The translations under genes and the position numbers were made by a program. From Bathymodiolus brooksi (lineage: Eukaryota > Mollusca > Bivalvia > Mytilida > Modiolidae): a stretch of 64,000 nt of DNA. Positions within the stretch are counted from its first letter, which is position 1, and every line of letters starts with the position of its first letter. The notes under the pieces were generated by a model, which ran no database searches, was not told the origin of the DNA, and saw only the letters and a program-made list of their open reading frames with translations. Positions 14,801 through 29,194 of this stretch are shown here, one piece after another. The DNA is taken from NCBI GenBank assembly GCA_963680875.1, contig OY804580.1:94517353-94581352 (forward strand), written 5' to 3'.

Positions 14801-15801
14801 ACTTGATGAATGTTATTATAGAAACACGTGGTGTGTGACTCTGAGTGAACTTGATGAATGTTATTACAGAAACACGTGGTGTGTGACTCTGAGTGAACTT
14901 GATGAATGTTATTACAGAAACACGTGGTGTGTGACTCTGAGTGAACTTGATGAATGTTATTACAGAAACACGTGGTGTGTGATTCTGAGCGAACTTGATG
15001 AATGTTACTACAGAAACACGTGGTGTGTGACTCTGAGTGAACTTGATGAAGGTTATGACAGAAACACGTGGTGTGTGACTCTGAGTGAACTTGATGAATG
15101 TTATTACAGAAACACGTGGTGTGTGACTCTGAATGAACTTGATGAAGGTTATTACAGAAACACGTGGTGTGTGACTCTGAGTGAACTTGATGAAGGTTAT
15201 TACAGAAACACGTGGTGTGTGACTATGAGTGAACTTGATGAATGTTATTACAGAAACACGTGGTGTGTGACTCTTGAGTGAACTTGATGAATGTTATTAC
15301 AGAAACACGTGGTGTGTGACTCTGAGTGAACTTGATGAATGTTATTACAGAAACACGTGGTGTGTGACTCTTGAGTGAACTTGATGAAGGTTATTATAGA
15401 AACACGTGGTGTGTGACTCTGAGTGAACTTGATGAATGTTATTACAGAAACACGTGGTGTGTGACTCTGAGTGAACTTGATGAAGTTTATTACAGAAACA
15501 CGTGGTGTGTGACTCTGAGCGAACTTGATGAATGTTATTACAGAAACACGTGGAGTGTGACTCTGAGTGAACTTGATGAATGTTATTACAGAAACACGTG
15601 GTGTGTGACTCTGAGCGAACTTGATGAATGTTATTACAGAAACACGTGGTGTGTGACTCTGAGTGAACTTGATGAATGTTATTACAGAAACACGTGGTGT
15701 GTGACTCTGAGCGAACTTGATGAATGTTATTACAGAAACATGTGGTGTGTGACTCTGAGTGAACTTGATGAATGTTATTACAGAAACACGTGGTGTGTGA
15801 C
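8881..15801 (+). repeat. 3.6-3.7 kb higher-order repeat, two copies
   Basis: Copy 1 (8881-12481) and copy 2 (12482-15801) match at an offset of 3,601 bp at the left. The offset rises to 3,697 bp from about 9408, because copy 2 has two extra monomers. The 3,697-bp offset then holds to 12104/15801. Diagnostic shared changes are ACAGTAACACG (10169 and 13866), the 54-bp monomer (9829 and 13526), paired ACTCTTGAG insertions, GTGGAGTGTG and GAAGTTTATTAC. The 3,697-bp length equals 77 monomers plus 1 bp: four 46-bp (-8), one 54-bp (+6) and three 49-bp (+3). Copy 2 ends where copy 1 reads GTGTTTGAC and copy 2 reads GTGTGTGACTCTGAATG. Confidence 0.86.
11674..12207 (+). repeat. Recurring ~530-bp sub-block marked by GTGGAGTG and GAAGTTT (first of seven)
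   Basis: The sub-block begins after an ACTCTTGAG insertion, passes through GAAGTTTATTAC, GTGGAGTGTG and ACATGTGG, and ends at GAATATCATTAC and a 46-bp monomer followed by GAACGTGATG. Further copies lie near 15371 (right end replaced), 30394, 31594, 33655, 34855 and 38505. The copies at 31594, 34855 and 38505 form a derived subtype with TTATGACAG, a second ACATGTGG, AACTTGTTGAATATC and CTGAGTCAACTTG. The two subtypes alternate 1,200 bp apart inside the 3.3-kb repeat. Confidence 0.82.
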
Positions 15802-15864
15802 TCTGAATGAACTTGATGAAGGTTATTATAGAAACACGTGGTGTGTGACTCTGAGTGAACTTGA

Positions 15865-18731
15865 TGAATGTTATTACAGAAACACGTGGTGTGTGACTCT
15901 GAGTGAACTTGATGAATGTTATTACAGAAACACGTGGTGTGTGACTCTGAGTGAACTTGATGAATGTTATTACAGAAACACGTGGTGTGTGACTCTGAGT
16001 GAACTTGATGAATGTTATTACAGAAACACGTGGTGTGTGACTCTGAGTGAACTTGATGAATGTTATTACAGAAACACGTGGTGTGTGATTCTGAGCGAAC
16101 TTGATGAATGTTATTACAGAAACACGTGGTATGTGACTCTGAGTGAAATTGATGAATGTTATTACAGAAACACGTGGTGTGTGACTCTGAGTGAACTTGA
16201 TGAATGTTATTACAGAAACACGTACACGTGGTGTGTGACTCTGTGTGAACTTGATGAATGCTATTACAGAAACACGTGGTGTGTGACTCTGAGTGAACTT
16301 GATGAATGTTATTATAGAAACACGTGGTGTGTGACTCTGAGTGAACTTAATGAATGTTATTACAGAAACACGTGGTGTGTGACTCTGAGTGAACTTGATG
16401 AATGTTATTACAGAAACACGTGGTGTGTGACTCTGAGCGAACTTGATGAATATTATTACAGAAACACGTGGTGTGTGACTGAGTGAACTTGATGAATGTT
16501 TATTACAGAAACACGTGGTGTGTGATTCTGAGCGAACTTGATGAATGTTATTACAGAAACACGTGGTGTGTGACTCTGAGTGAACTTGATGAAGGTTATT
16601 ACAGAAACACGTGGTGTGTGACTCTGAGTGAACTTGATGAATGTTATTACAGAAACACGTGGTGTATGACTCTGAGTGAACTTGATGAATGTTATTACAG
16701 AAACACGTGGTGTGTGACTCTGAATGAACTTGATGAAGGTTATTATAGAAACACGTGGTGTGTGACTATGAGTGAACTTGATGAATGTTATTACAGAAAC
16801 ACATGGTGTGTGACTCTGAGTGAACTTGATGAATGTTATTACAGAAACACGTGGTGTGTGACTCTAAGCGAACTTGATGAATGTTATTACAGAAACACGT
16901 GGTGTGTGACTCTGAGTGAACTTGATGAATGCTATTACAGAAACACGTGGTGTGTGACTCTGAGTGAACTTGATGAATGTTATTACAGAAACACGTGGTG
17001 TGTGACTGAGTGAACTTGATGAATGTTATTACAGAAACACGTGGTGTGTGACTCTGAGTGAACTTGATGAATGTTATTACAGAAACACGTGGTGTGTGAC
17101 TCTGAATGAACTTGATGAAGGTTATTATAGAAACACGTGGTGTGTGACTCTGAGTGAACTTGATGAATGTTATTACAGAAACACGTGGTGTGTGACTCTG
17201 AGTGAACTTGATGAATGTTATTACAGAAACACGTGGTGTGTGATTCTGAGCAAACTTGATGAATGTTATTACAGAAACACGTGGTGTGTGACTTTGAGTG
17301 AACTTGATGAATGCTATTACAGAAACACGTGATGTGTGACTCTGAGTGAACTTGATGAATGTTATTATAGAAACACGTGGTGTGTGACTCTGAGTGAACT
17401 TGATGAAGGTTATTACAGAAACACGTGGTGTGTGACTCTGAGTGAACTTGATGAATGTTATTACAGAAACACGTGGTGTATGACTCTGAGTGAACTTGAT
17501 GAATGTTATTACAGAAACACGTGGTGTGTGACTGAGCGAACATGATGAATGTTATTACAGAAACACGTGGTGTGTGACTCTGAGTGAACTTGATGAATGT
17601 TATTACAGAAACACGTGGTGTGTGACTCTGAGTGAACTTGATGAATGTTATTACAGAAACACGTGGTGTGTGACTCTGAGTGAACTTGATGAATGTTATT
17701 ACAGAAACACGTGGTGTGTGACTCTGAGTGAACTTGATGAATGTTATTACAGAAACACGTGGTGTGTGATTCTGAGCGAACTTGATGAATGTTATTACAG
17801 AAACACGTGGTATGTGACTCTGAGTGAAATTGATGAATGTTATTACAGAAACACGTGGTGTGTGACTCTGAGTGAACTTGATGAATGTTATTACAGAAAC
17901 ACGTACACGTGGTGTGTGACTCTGTGTGAACTTGATGAATGCTATTACAGAAACACGTGGTGTGTGACTCTGAGTGAACTTGATGAATGTTATTATAGAA
18001 ACACGTGGTGTGTGACTCTGAGTGAACTTAATGAATGTTATTACAGAAACACGTGGTGTGTGACTCTGAGTGAACTTGATGAATGTTATTACAGAAACAC
18101 GTGGTGTGTGACTCTGAGCGAACTTGATGAATATTATTACAGAAACACGTGGTGTGTGACTGAGTGAACTTGATGAATGTTTATTACAGAAACACGTGGT
18201 GTGTGATTCTGAGCGAACTTGATGAATGTTATTACAGAAACACGTGGTGTGTGACTCTGAGTGAACTTGATGAAGGTTATTACAGAAACACGTGGTGTGT
18301 GACTCTGAGTGAACTTGATGAATGTTATTACAGAAACACGTGGTGTATGACTCTGAGTGAACTTGATGAATGTTATTACAGAAACACGTGGTGTGTGACT
18401 CTGAATGAACTTGATGAAGGTTATTATAGAAACACGTGGTGTGTGACTATGAGTGAACTTGATGAATGTTATTACAGAAACACATGGTGTGTGACTCTGA
18501 GTGAACTTGATGAATGTTATTACAGAAACACGTGGTGTGTGACTCTAAGCGAACTTGATGAATGTTATTACAGAAACACGTGGTGTGTGACTCTGAGTGA
18601 ACTTGATGAATGCTATTACAGAAACACGTGGTGTGTGACTCTGAGTGAACTTGATGAATGTTATTACAGAAACACGTGGTGTGTGACTGAGTGAACTTGA
18701 TGAATGTTATTACAGAAACACGTGGTGTGTG
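15865..18731 (+). repeat. 1,681-bp offset duplication leading into the 3,310-bp repeat
   Basis: Bases about 15865-17050 match about 17546-18731 at an offset of 1,681 bp. This includes the 54-bp monomers (16218 and 17899), AACTTAATGAATG, the GAATGTTTATTAC insertion (16493 and 18174) and the ACTATGAG/ACACATGG pair. Length is 35 monomers plus 1 bp: three 46-bp, one 54-bp and one 49-bp monomer. The second copy lies inside the first unit of the 3,310-bp repeat, so this segment probably belongs to a truncated unit of that repeat. Confidence 0.82.
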
Positions 18732-21700
18732 ACTCTGAGCGAACTTGATGAATGTTATTATAGAAACACGTGGTGTGTGACTCTGAGTGAACTTGATGAA
18801 TGTTATTACAGAAACACGTAGTGTGTGACTCTGAGTGAACTTGATGAATGTTATTACAGAAACACGTGGTGTGTGACTCTGAGTGAACTTGATGAATGTT
18901 ATTACAGAAACACGTGGTGTTTGACTCTGAGTGAACTTGATGAATGTCATTACAGAAACACGTGGTGTGTGACTCTGAATGAACTTGATGAATGTTATTA
19001 CAGAAACACGTGGTGTGTGACTGAGTGAACTTGATGAATGTTATTACAGAAACACGTAGTGTGTGATTCTGAGCGAACTTGATGAATGTTATTACAGAAA
19101 CACGTGGTGTGTGACTCTGAGTGAACTAGATGAATGTTATGACAGAAACACGTGGTGTGTGACTCTGAGTGAACTTGATGAAGGTTATTACAGAAACACG
19201 TGGTGTGTGACTCTGAGTGAACTTGATGAATGTTATTACAGAAACACGTGGTGTATGACTCTGAGTGAACTTGATGAATGTTATTACAGAAACACGTGGT
19301 GTGTGACTCTGAATGAACTTGATGAAGGTTATTATAGAAACACGTGGTGTGTGACTCTGAGTGAACTTGATGAATGTTATTACAGAAACACGTGGTGTGT
19401 GATTCTGAGCAAACTTGATGAATGTTATTACAGAAACACGTGGTGTGTGACTTTGAGTGAACTTGATGAATGCTATTACAGAAACACGTGATGTGTGACT
19501 CTGAGTGAACTTGATGAATGTTATTATAGAAACACGTGGTGTGTGACACTGAGTGAACTTGATGAATGTTATTACAGAAACACGTGGTGTGTGACTCTGA
19601 GTGAACTTGATGAATGTTATTACAGAAACACGTGGTGTGTGACTCTGAGTGAACTTGATGAATGTTATTACAGAAACACGTGGTGTGTGATTCTGAGCGA
19701 ACTTGATGAATGTTACTACAGAAACACGTGGTGTGTGACTCTGAGTGAACTTGATGAATGTTATGACAGAAACACGTGGTGTGTGACTCTGAGTGAACTT
19801 GATGAATGTTATTACAGAAACACGTGGTTTGTGACTCTGAGTGAACTTGATGAATGTTATTACAGAAACACGTGGTGTGTGACTCTGAGCGAACTTGATG
19901 AATGTTATTACAGAAACACGTGGTGTGTGACTCTGAGTGAACTTGATTAATGTTATTACAGAAACACGTGGTGTGTGACTCTGAGCGAACTTGATGAATG
20001 TTATTACAGAAACATGTGGTGTGTGACTCTGAGTGAACTTGATGAATGTTATTACAGAAACACGTGGTGTTTGACTCTGAGTGAACTTGATGAATATCAT
20101 TACAGAAACACGTGGTGTGTGACTCTGAGTGAACTTGATGAATGTTATTACAGAAACACGTGGTGTGTGACTGAGTGAACGTGATGAATGTTATTACAGA
20201 AACACGTGGTGTGTGATTCTGAGCGAACTTGATGAATGTTATTACAGAAACACGTGGTGTGTGACTCTGAGTGAACTTGATGAATGTTATGACAGAAACA
20301 CGTGGTGTGTGACTCTGAGTAAACTTGATGAAGGTTATTACAGAAACACGTGGTTGTGTGACTCTGAGTGAACTTGATGAATGTTATTACAGAAACACGT
20401 GGTGTGTGACTCTGAATGAACTTGATGAAGGTTATTATAGAAACACGTGGTGTGTGACTCTGAGTGAACTTGATGAATGTTATTACAGAAACACGTGGTG
20501 TGTGACTCTGAGTGAACTTGATGAATGTTATTACAGAAACACGTGGTGTGTGATTCTGAGCAAACTTGATGAATGTTATTACAGAAACACGTGGTGTGTG
20601 ACTTTGAGTGAACTTGATGAATGCTATTACAGAAACACGTGATGTGTGACTCTGAGTGAACTTGATGAATGTTATTATAGAAACACGTGGTGTGTGACTC
20701 TGAGTGAACTTGATGAAGGTTATTACAGAAACACGTGGTGTGTGACTCTGAGTGAACTTGATGAATGTTATTACAGAAACACGTGGTGTATGACTCTGAG
20801 TGAACTTGATGAATGTTATTACAGAAACACGTGGTGTGTGACTGAGCGAACATGATGAATGTTATTACAGAAACACGTGGTGTGTGACTCTGAGTGAACT
20901 TGATGAATGTTATTACAGAAACACGTGGTGTGTGACTCTGAGTGAACTTGATGAATGTTATTACAGAAACACGTGGTGTGTGACTCTGAGTGAACTTGAT
21001 GAATGTTATTACAGAAACACGTGGTGTGTGACTCTGAGTGAACTTGATGAATGTTATTACAGAAACACGTGGTGTGTGATTCTGAGCGAACTTGATGAAT
21101 GTTATTACAGAAACACGTGGTATGTGACTCTGAGTGAAATTGATGAATGTTATTACAGAAACACGTGGTGTGTGACTCTGAGTGAACTTGATGAATGTTA
21201 TTACAGAAACACGTACACGTGGTGTGTGACTCTGTGTGAACTTGATGAATGCTATTACAGAAACACGTGGTGTGTGACTCTGAGTGAACTTGATGAATGT
21301 TATTATAGAAACACGTGGTGTGTGACTCTGAGTGAACTTAATGAATGTTATTACAGAAACACGTGGTGTGTGACTCTGAGTGAACTTGATGAATGTTATT
21401 ACAGAAACACGTGGTGTGTGACTCTGAGCGAACTTGATGAATATTATTACAGAAACACGTGGTGTGTGACTGAGTGAACTTGATGAATGTTTATTACAGA
21501 AACACGTGGTGTGTGATTCTGAGCGAACTTGATGAATGTTATTACAGAAACACGTGGTGTGTGACTCTGAGTGAACTTGATGAAGGTTATTACAGAAACA
21601 CGTGGTGTGTGACTCTGAGTGAACTTGATGAATGTTATTACAGAAACACGTGGTGTATGACTCTGAGTGAACTTGATGAATGTTATTACAGAAACACGTG

Positions 21701-24700
21701 GTGTGTGACTCTGAATGAACTTGATGAAGGTTATTATAGAAACACGTGGTGTGTGACTATGAGTGAACTTGATGAATGTTATTACAGAAACACATGGTGT
21801 GTGACTCTGAGTGAACTTGATGAATGTTATTACAGAAACACGTGGTGTGTGACTCTAAGCGAACTTGATGAATGTTATTACAGAAACACGTGGTGTGTGA
21901 CTCTGAGTGAACTTGATGAATGCTATTACAGAAACACGTGGTGTGTGACTCTGAGTGAACTTGATGAATGTTATTACAGAAACACGTGGTGTGTGACTGA
22001 GTGAACTTGATGAATGTTATTACAGAAACACGTGGTGTGTGACTCTGAGCGAACTTGATGAATGTTATTATAGAAACACGTGGTGTGTGACTCTGAGTGA
22101 ACTTGATGAATGTTATTACAGAAACACGTAGTGTGTGACTCTGAGTGAACTTGATGAATGTTATTACAGAAACACGTGGTGTGTGACTCTGAGTGAACTT
22201 GATGAATGTTATTACAGAAACACGTGGTGTTTGACTCTGAGTGAACTTGATGAATGTCATTACAGAAACACGTGGTGTGTGACTCTGAATGAACTTGATG
22301 AATGTTATTACAGAAACACGTGGTGTGTGACTGAGTGAACTTGATGAATGTTATTACAGAAACACGTAGTGTGTGATTCTGAGCGAACTTGATGAATGTT
22401 ATTACAGAAACACGTGGTGTGTGACTCTGAGTGAACTAGATGAATGTTATGACAGAAACACGTGGTGTGTGACTCTGAGTGAACTTGATGAAGGTTATTA
22501 CAGAAACACGTGGTGTGTGACTCTGAGTGAACTTGATGAATGTTATTACAGAAACACGTGGTGTATGACTCTGAGTGAACTTGATGAATGTTATTACAGA
22601 AACACGTGGTGTGTGACTCTGAATGAACTTGATGAAGGTTATTATAGAAACACGTGGTGTGTGACTCTGAGTGAACTTGATGAATGTTATTACAGAAACA
22701 CGTGGTGTGTGATTCTGAGCAAACTTGATGAATGTTATTACAGAAACACGTGGTGTGTGACTTTGAGTGAACTTGATGAATGCTATTACAGAAACACGTG
22801 ATGTGTGACTCTGAGTGAACTTGATGAATGTTATTATAGAAACACGTGGTGTGTGACACTGAGTGAACTTGATGAATGTTATTACAGAAACACGTGGTGT
22901 GTGACTCTGAGTGAACTTGATGAATGTTATTACAGAAACACGTGGTGTGTGACTCTGAGTGAACTTGATGAATGTTATTACAGAAACACGTGGTGTGTGA
23001 TTCTGAGCGAACTTGATGAATGTTACTACAGAAACACGTGGTGTGTGACTCTGAGTGAACTTGATGAATGTTATGACAGAAACACGTGGTGTGTGACTCT
23101 GAGTGAACTTGATGAATGTTATTACAGAAACACGTGGTTTGTGACTCTGAGTGAACTTGATGAATGTTATTACAGAAACACGTGGTGTGTGACTCTGAGC
23201 GAACTTGATGAATGTTATTACAGAAACACGTGGTGTGTGACTCTGAGTGAACTTGATTAATGTTATTACAGAAACACGTGGTGTGTGACTCTGAGCGAAC
23301 TTGATGAATGTTATTACAGAAACATGTGGTGTGTGACTCTGAGTGAACTTGATGAATGTTATTACAGAAACACGTGGTGTTTGACTCTGAGTGAACTTGA
23401 TGAATATCATTACAGAAACACGTGGTGTGTGACTCTGAGTGAACTTGATGAATGTTATTACAGAAACACGTGGTGTGTGACTGAGTGAACGTGATGAATG
23501 TTATTACAGAAACACGTGGTGTGTGATTCTGAGCGAACTTGATGAATGTTATTACAGAAACACGTGGTGTGTGACTCTGAGTGAACTTGATGAATGTTAT
23601 GACAGAAACACGTGGTGTGTGACTCTGAGTAAACTTGATGAAGGTTATTACAGAAACACGTGGTTGTGTGACTCTGAGTGAACTTGATGAATGTTATTAC
23701 AGAAACACGTGGTGTGTGACTCTGAATGAACTTGATGAAGGTTATTATAGAAACACGTGGTGTGTGACTCTGAGTGAACTTGATGAATGTTATTACAGAA
23801 ACACGTGGTGTGTGACTCTGAGTGAACTTGATGAATGTTATTACAGAAACACGTGGTGTGTGATTCTGAGCAAACTTGATGAATGTTATTACAGAAACAC
23901 GTGGTGTGTGACTTTGAGTGAACTTGATGAATGCTATTACAGAAACACGTGATGTGTGACTCTGAGTGAACTTGATGAATGTTATTATAGAAACACGTGG
24001 TGTGTGACTCTGAGTGAACTTGATGAAGGTTATTACAGAAACACGTGGTGTGTGACTCTGAGTGAACTTGATGAATGTTATTACAGAAACACGTGGTGTA
24101 TGACTCTGAGTGAACTTGATGAATGTTATTACAGAAACACGTGGTGTGTGACTGAGCGAACATGATGAATGTTATTACAGAAACACGTGGTGTGTGACTC
24201 TGAGTGAACTTGATGAATGTTATTACAGAAACACGTGGTGTGTGACTCTGAGTGAACTTGATGAATGTTATTACAGAAACACGTGGTGTGTGACTCTGAG
24301 TGAACTTGATGAATGTTATTACAGAAACACGTGGTGTGTGACTCTGAGTGAACTTGATGAATGTTATTACAGAAACACGTGGTGTGTGATTCTGAGCGAA
24401 CTTGATGAATGTTATTACAGAAACACGTGGTATGTGACTCTGAGTGAAATTGATGAATGTTATTACAGAAACACGTGGTGTGTGACTCTGAGTGAACTTG
24501 ATGAATGTTATTACAGAAACACGTACACGTGGTGTGTGACTCTGTGTGAACTTGATGAATGCTATTACAGAAACACGTGGTGTGTGACTCTGAGTGAACT
24601 TGATGAATGTTATTATAGAAACACGTGGTGTGTGACTCTGAGTGAACTTAATGAATGTTATTACAGAAACACGTGGTGTGTGACTCTGAGTGAACTTGAT

Positions 24701-25797
24701 GAATGTTATTACAGAAACACGTGGTGTGTGACTCTGAGCGAACTTGATGAATATTATTACAGAAACACGTGGTGTGTGACTGAGTGAACTTGATGAATGT
24801 TATTACAGAAACACGTGGTGTGTGATTCTGAGCGAACTTGATGAATGTTATTACAGAAACACGTGGTGTGTGACTCTGAGTGAACTTGATGAAGGTTATT
24901 ACAGAAACACGTGGTGTGTGACTCTGAGTGAACTTGATGAATGTTATTACAGAAACACGTGGTGTATGACTCTGAGTGAACTTGATGAATGTTATTACAG
25001 AAACACGTGGTGTGTGACTCTGAATGAACTTGATGAAGGTTATTATAGAAACACGTGGTGTGTGACTATGAGTGAACTTGATGAATGTTATTACAGAAAC
25101 ACATGGTGTGTGACTCTGAGTGAACTTGATGAATGTTATTACAGAAACACGTGGTGTGTGACTCTAAGCGAACTTGATGAATGTTATTACAGAAACACGT
25201 GGTGTGTGACTCTGAGTGAACTTGATGAATGCTATTACAGAAACACGTGGTGTGTGACCCTGAGTGAACTTGATGAATGTTATTACAGAAACACGTGGTG
25301 TGTGACTGAGTGAACTTGATGAATGTTATTACAGAAACACGTGGTGTGTGACTCTGAGCGAACTTGATGAATGTTATTATAGAAACACGTGGTGTGTGAC
25401 TCTGAGTGAACTTGATGAATGTTATTACAGAAACACGTAGTGTGTGACTCTGAGTGAACTTGATGAATGTTATTACAGAAACACGTGGTGTGTGACTCTG
25501 AGTGAACTTGATGAATGTTATTACAGAAACACGTGGTGTTTGACTCTGAGTGAACTTGATGAATGTCATTACAGAAACACGTGGTGTGTGACTCTGAATG
25601 AACTTGATGAATGTTATTACAGAAACACGTGGTGTGTGACTGAGTGAACTTGATGAATGTTATTACAGAAACACGTAGTGTGTGATTCTGAGCGAACTTG
25701 ATGAAGGTTATTACAGAAACACGTGGTGTGTGACTCTGAGTGAACTAGATGAATGTTATGACAGAAACACGTGGTGTGTGACTCTGAGTGAACTTGA
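17045..25797 (+). repeat. 3,310-bp (69-monomer) higher-order repeat, about 2.6 copies
   Basis: Units are 17045-20354, 20355-23664 and a partial third 23665-25797. The first two appear near-identical. Shared rare changes are AACTTGATTAATG (stop at 19948 and 23258), GTGGTTTGTG, ACATGTGG, GAATATCATTAC and the 54-bp monomers at 17899, 21209 and 24519. Length is 69 monomers less 2 bp: five 46-bp, one 54-bp and two 49-bp monomers. The third copy loses one inserted T at about 24794, so its offset becomes 3,309. It gains GTGACCCTG at 25257 and ends where a 764-bp duplication starts. This is the most regular domain of the window. Confidence 0.92.
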
Positions 25798-26561
25798 TGA
25801 AGGTTATTATAGAAACACGTGGTGTGTGACTATGAGTGAACTTGATGAATGTTATTACAGAAACACATGGTGTGTGACTCTGAGTGAACTTGATGAATGT
25901 TATTACAGAAACACGTGGTGTGTGACTCTAAGCGAACTTGATGAATGTTATTACAGAAACACGTGGTGTGTGACTCTGAGTGAACTTGATGAATGCTATT
26001 ACAGAAACACGTGGTGTGTGACCCTGAGTGAACTTGATGAATGTTATTACAGAAACACGTGGTGTGTGACTGAGTGAACTTGATGAATGTTATTACAGAA
26101 ACACGTGGTGTGTGACTCTGAGCGAACTTGATGAATGTTATTATAGAAACACGTGGTGTGTGACTCTGAGTGAACTTGATGAATGTTATTACAGAAACAC
26201 GTAGTGTGTGACTCTGAGTGAACTTGATGAATGTTATTACAGAAACACGTGGTGTGTGACTCTGAGTGAACTTGATGAATGTTATTACAGAAACACGTGG
26301 TGTTTGACTCTGAGTGAACTTGATGAATGTCATTACAGAAACACGTGGTGTGTGACTCTGAATGAACTTGATGAATGTTATTACAGAAACACGTGGTGTG
26401 TGACTGAGTGAACTTGATGAATGTTATTACAGAAACACGTAGTGTGTGATTCTGAGCGAACTTGATGAAGGTTATTACAGAAACACGTGGTGTGTGACTC
26501 TGAGTGAACTAGATGAATGTTATGACAGAAACACGTGGTGTGTGACTCTGAGTGAACTTGA
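25034..26561 (+). repeat. 764-bp tandem duplication
   Basis: Units 25034-25797 and 25798-26561 match at an offset of 764 bp, which is 16 monomers less 4 bp for two 46-bp monomers. Both contain GTGACCCTG (25257 and 26021), which I did not see elsewhere in the window, together with ACTCTAAGCG, the TAG variant, GTGTTTGAC and GAATGTCATTAC. Because the private CCCTG change is shared, the duplication must be younger than that mutation, which in turn arose after the third 3,310-bp copy formed. Confidence 0.9.
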
Positions 26562-29194
26562 TGAATGTTATTACAGAAACACGTGGTGTATGACTCTGAG
26601 TGAACTTGATGAATGTTATTACAGAAACACGTGGTGTGTGACTCTGAATGAACTTGATGAAGGTTATTATAGAAACACGTGGTGTGTGACTCTGAGTGAA
26701 CTTGATGAATGTTATTACAGAAACACGTGGTGTGTGATTCTGAGCAAACTTGATGAATGTTATTACAGAAACACGTGGTGTGTGACTTTGAGTGAACTTG
26801 ATGAATGCTATTACAGAAACACGTGATGTGTGACTCTGAGTGAACTTGATGAATGTTATTATAGAAACACGTGGTGTGTGACACTGAGTGAACTTGATGA
26901 ATGTTATTACAGAAACACGTGGTGTGTGACTCTGAGTGAACTTGATGAATGTTATTACAGAAACACGTGGTGTGTGACTCTGAGTGAACTTGATGAATGT
27001 TATTACAGAAACACGTGGTGTGTGATTCTGAGCGAACTTGATGAATGTTACTACAGAAACACGTGGTGTGTGACTCTGAGTGAACTTGATGAATGTTATG
27101 ACAGAAACACGTGGTGTGTGACTCTGAGTGAACTTGATGAATGTTATTACAGAAACACGTGGTTTGTGACTCTGAATGAACTTGATGAAGGTTATTACAG
27201 AAACACGTGGTGTGTGATTCTGAGTGAACTTGATGAAGCTTATTACAGAAACACGTGGTGTGTGACTCTGAGTGAAATTGATGAATGTTATTACAGAAAC
27301 ACGTGGTGTGTGACTCTGAGTGAACTTGATGAATGTTATTACAGAAACACGTGGTGTATGACTCTCAGTGAACTTGGTGAATGTTATTACAGAAACACGT
27401 GGTGTGTGACTCTGAGCGAACTTGATGAATGTTATTACAGAAACACGTACACGTGGTGTGTGACTCTGTGTGAACTTGATGAATGCTATTACAGAAACAC
27501 GTGGTGTGTGACTCTGAGTGAACTTGATGAATGTTATTATAGAAACACGTGGTGTGTGACTCTGAGTGAACTTGATGAATGTTATTACAGAAACACGTGG
27601 TGTGTGACTCTGAGTGAACTTGATGAATGTTATTACAGAAACACGTGGTGTGTGACTCTGAGCGAACTTGATGAATATTATTACAGAAACACGTGGTGTG
27701 TGACTGAGTGAACTTGATGAATGTTATTACAGAAACACGTGGTGTGTGATTCTGAGCGAACTTGATGAATGTTATTACAGAAACACGTGGTGTGTGACTC
27801 TGAGTGAACTTGATGAAGGTTATTACAGAAACACGTGGTGTGTGACTCTGAGTGAACTTGATGAATGTTATTACAGAAACACGTGGTGTATGACTCTGAG
27901 TGAACTTGATGAATGTTATTACAGAAACACGTGGTGTGTGACTGTGAACGAACATGATGAATGTTATTACAGAAACACGTGGTGTGTGACTCTGAGTGAA
28001 CTTGATGAATGTTATTACAGAAACACGTGGTGTTTGACTCTGAGTGAACTTGATGAATGTTATTACAGAAACACGTGGTGTGTGACTCTGAGTGAACTTG
28101 ATGAATGTTATTACAGAAACACGTGGTGTGTGACTCTGAGTGAATTTGATGAATGTTATTACAGAAACACGTGGTGTGTGATTCTGAGCGAACTTGATGA
28201 ATGTTATTACAGAAACACGTGGTATGTGACTCTGAGTGAAATTGATGAATGTTATTACAGAAACACGTGGTGTGTGACTCTGAGTGAACTTGATGAATGT
28301 TATTACAGAAACACGTGGTGTATGACTCTCAGTGAACTTGGTGAATGTTATTACAGAAACACGTGGTGTGTGACTCTGAGCGAACTTGATGAATGTTATT
28401 ACAGAAACACGTACACGTGGTGTGTGACTCTGTGTGAACTTGATGAATGCTATTACAGAAACACGTGGTGTGTGACTCTGAGTGAACTTGATGAATGTTA
28501 TTATAGAAACACGTGGTGTGTGACTCTGAGTGAACTTGATGAATGTTATTACAGAAACACGTGGTGTGTGACTCTGAGTGAACTTGATGAATGTTATTAC
28601 AGAAACACGTGGTGTGTGACTCTGAGCGAACTTGATGAATATTATTACAGAAACACGTGGTGTGTGACTGAGTGAACTTGATGAATGTTATTACAGAAAC
28701 ACGTGGTGTGTGATTCTGAGCGAACTTGATGAATGTTATTACAGAAACACGTGGTGTGTGACTCTGAGTGAACTTGATGAAGGTTATTACAGAAACACGT
28801 GGTGTGTGACTCTGAGTGAACTTGATGAATGTTATTACAGAAACACGTGGTGTATGACTCTGAGTGAACTTGATGAATGTTATTACAGAAACACGTGGTG
28901 TGTGACTCTGAATGAACTTGATGAAGGTTATTATAGAAACACGTGGTGTGTTACTATGAGTGAACTTGATGAATGTTATTACAGAAACACATGGTGTGTG
29001 ACTCTGAGTGAACTTGATGAATGTTATTACAGAAACACGTGGTGTGTGACTCTAAGCGAACTTGATGAATGTTATTACAGAAACACGTGGTGTGTGACTC
29101 TGAGTGAACTTGATGAATGCTATTACAGAAACACGTGGTGTGTGACTCTGAGTGAACTTGATGAATGTTATTACAGAAACACGTGGTGTGTGAC
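26562..29194 (+). repeat. Satellite segment with internal 964-bp duplication
   Basis: The left part resembles 12.5-13.9 kb (GATTCTGAGCAAAC, TGA variant, GTTACTACAG, GTTTGTGACTCTGAATG). From about 27270 to 27935 it matches 28234-28899 at an offset of 964 bp, including the 54-bp monomers at 27443 and 28407 and the 46-bp monomers near 27705 and 28669. Markers include GACTGTGAACGAACATG near 27940, GTGAATTTGATG near 28141 and AAGCTT (a HindIII site) at 27236-27241 created by GAAGCTT. A segment with the same order lies at 52.2-55.0 kb. Confidence 0.82.
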
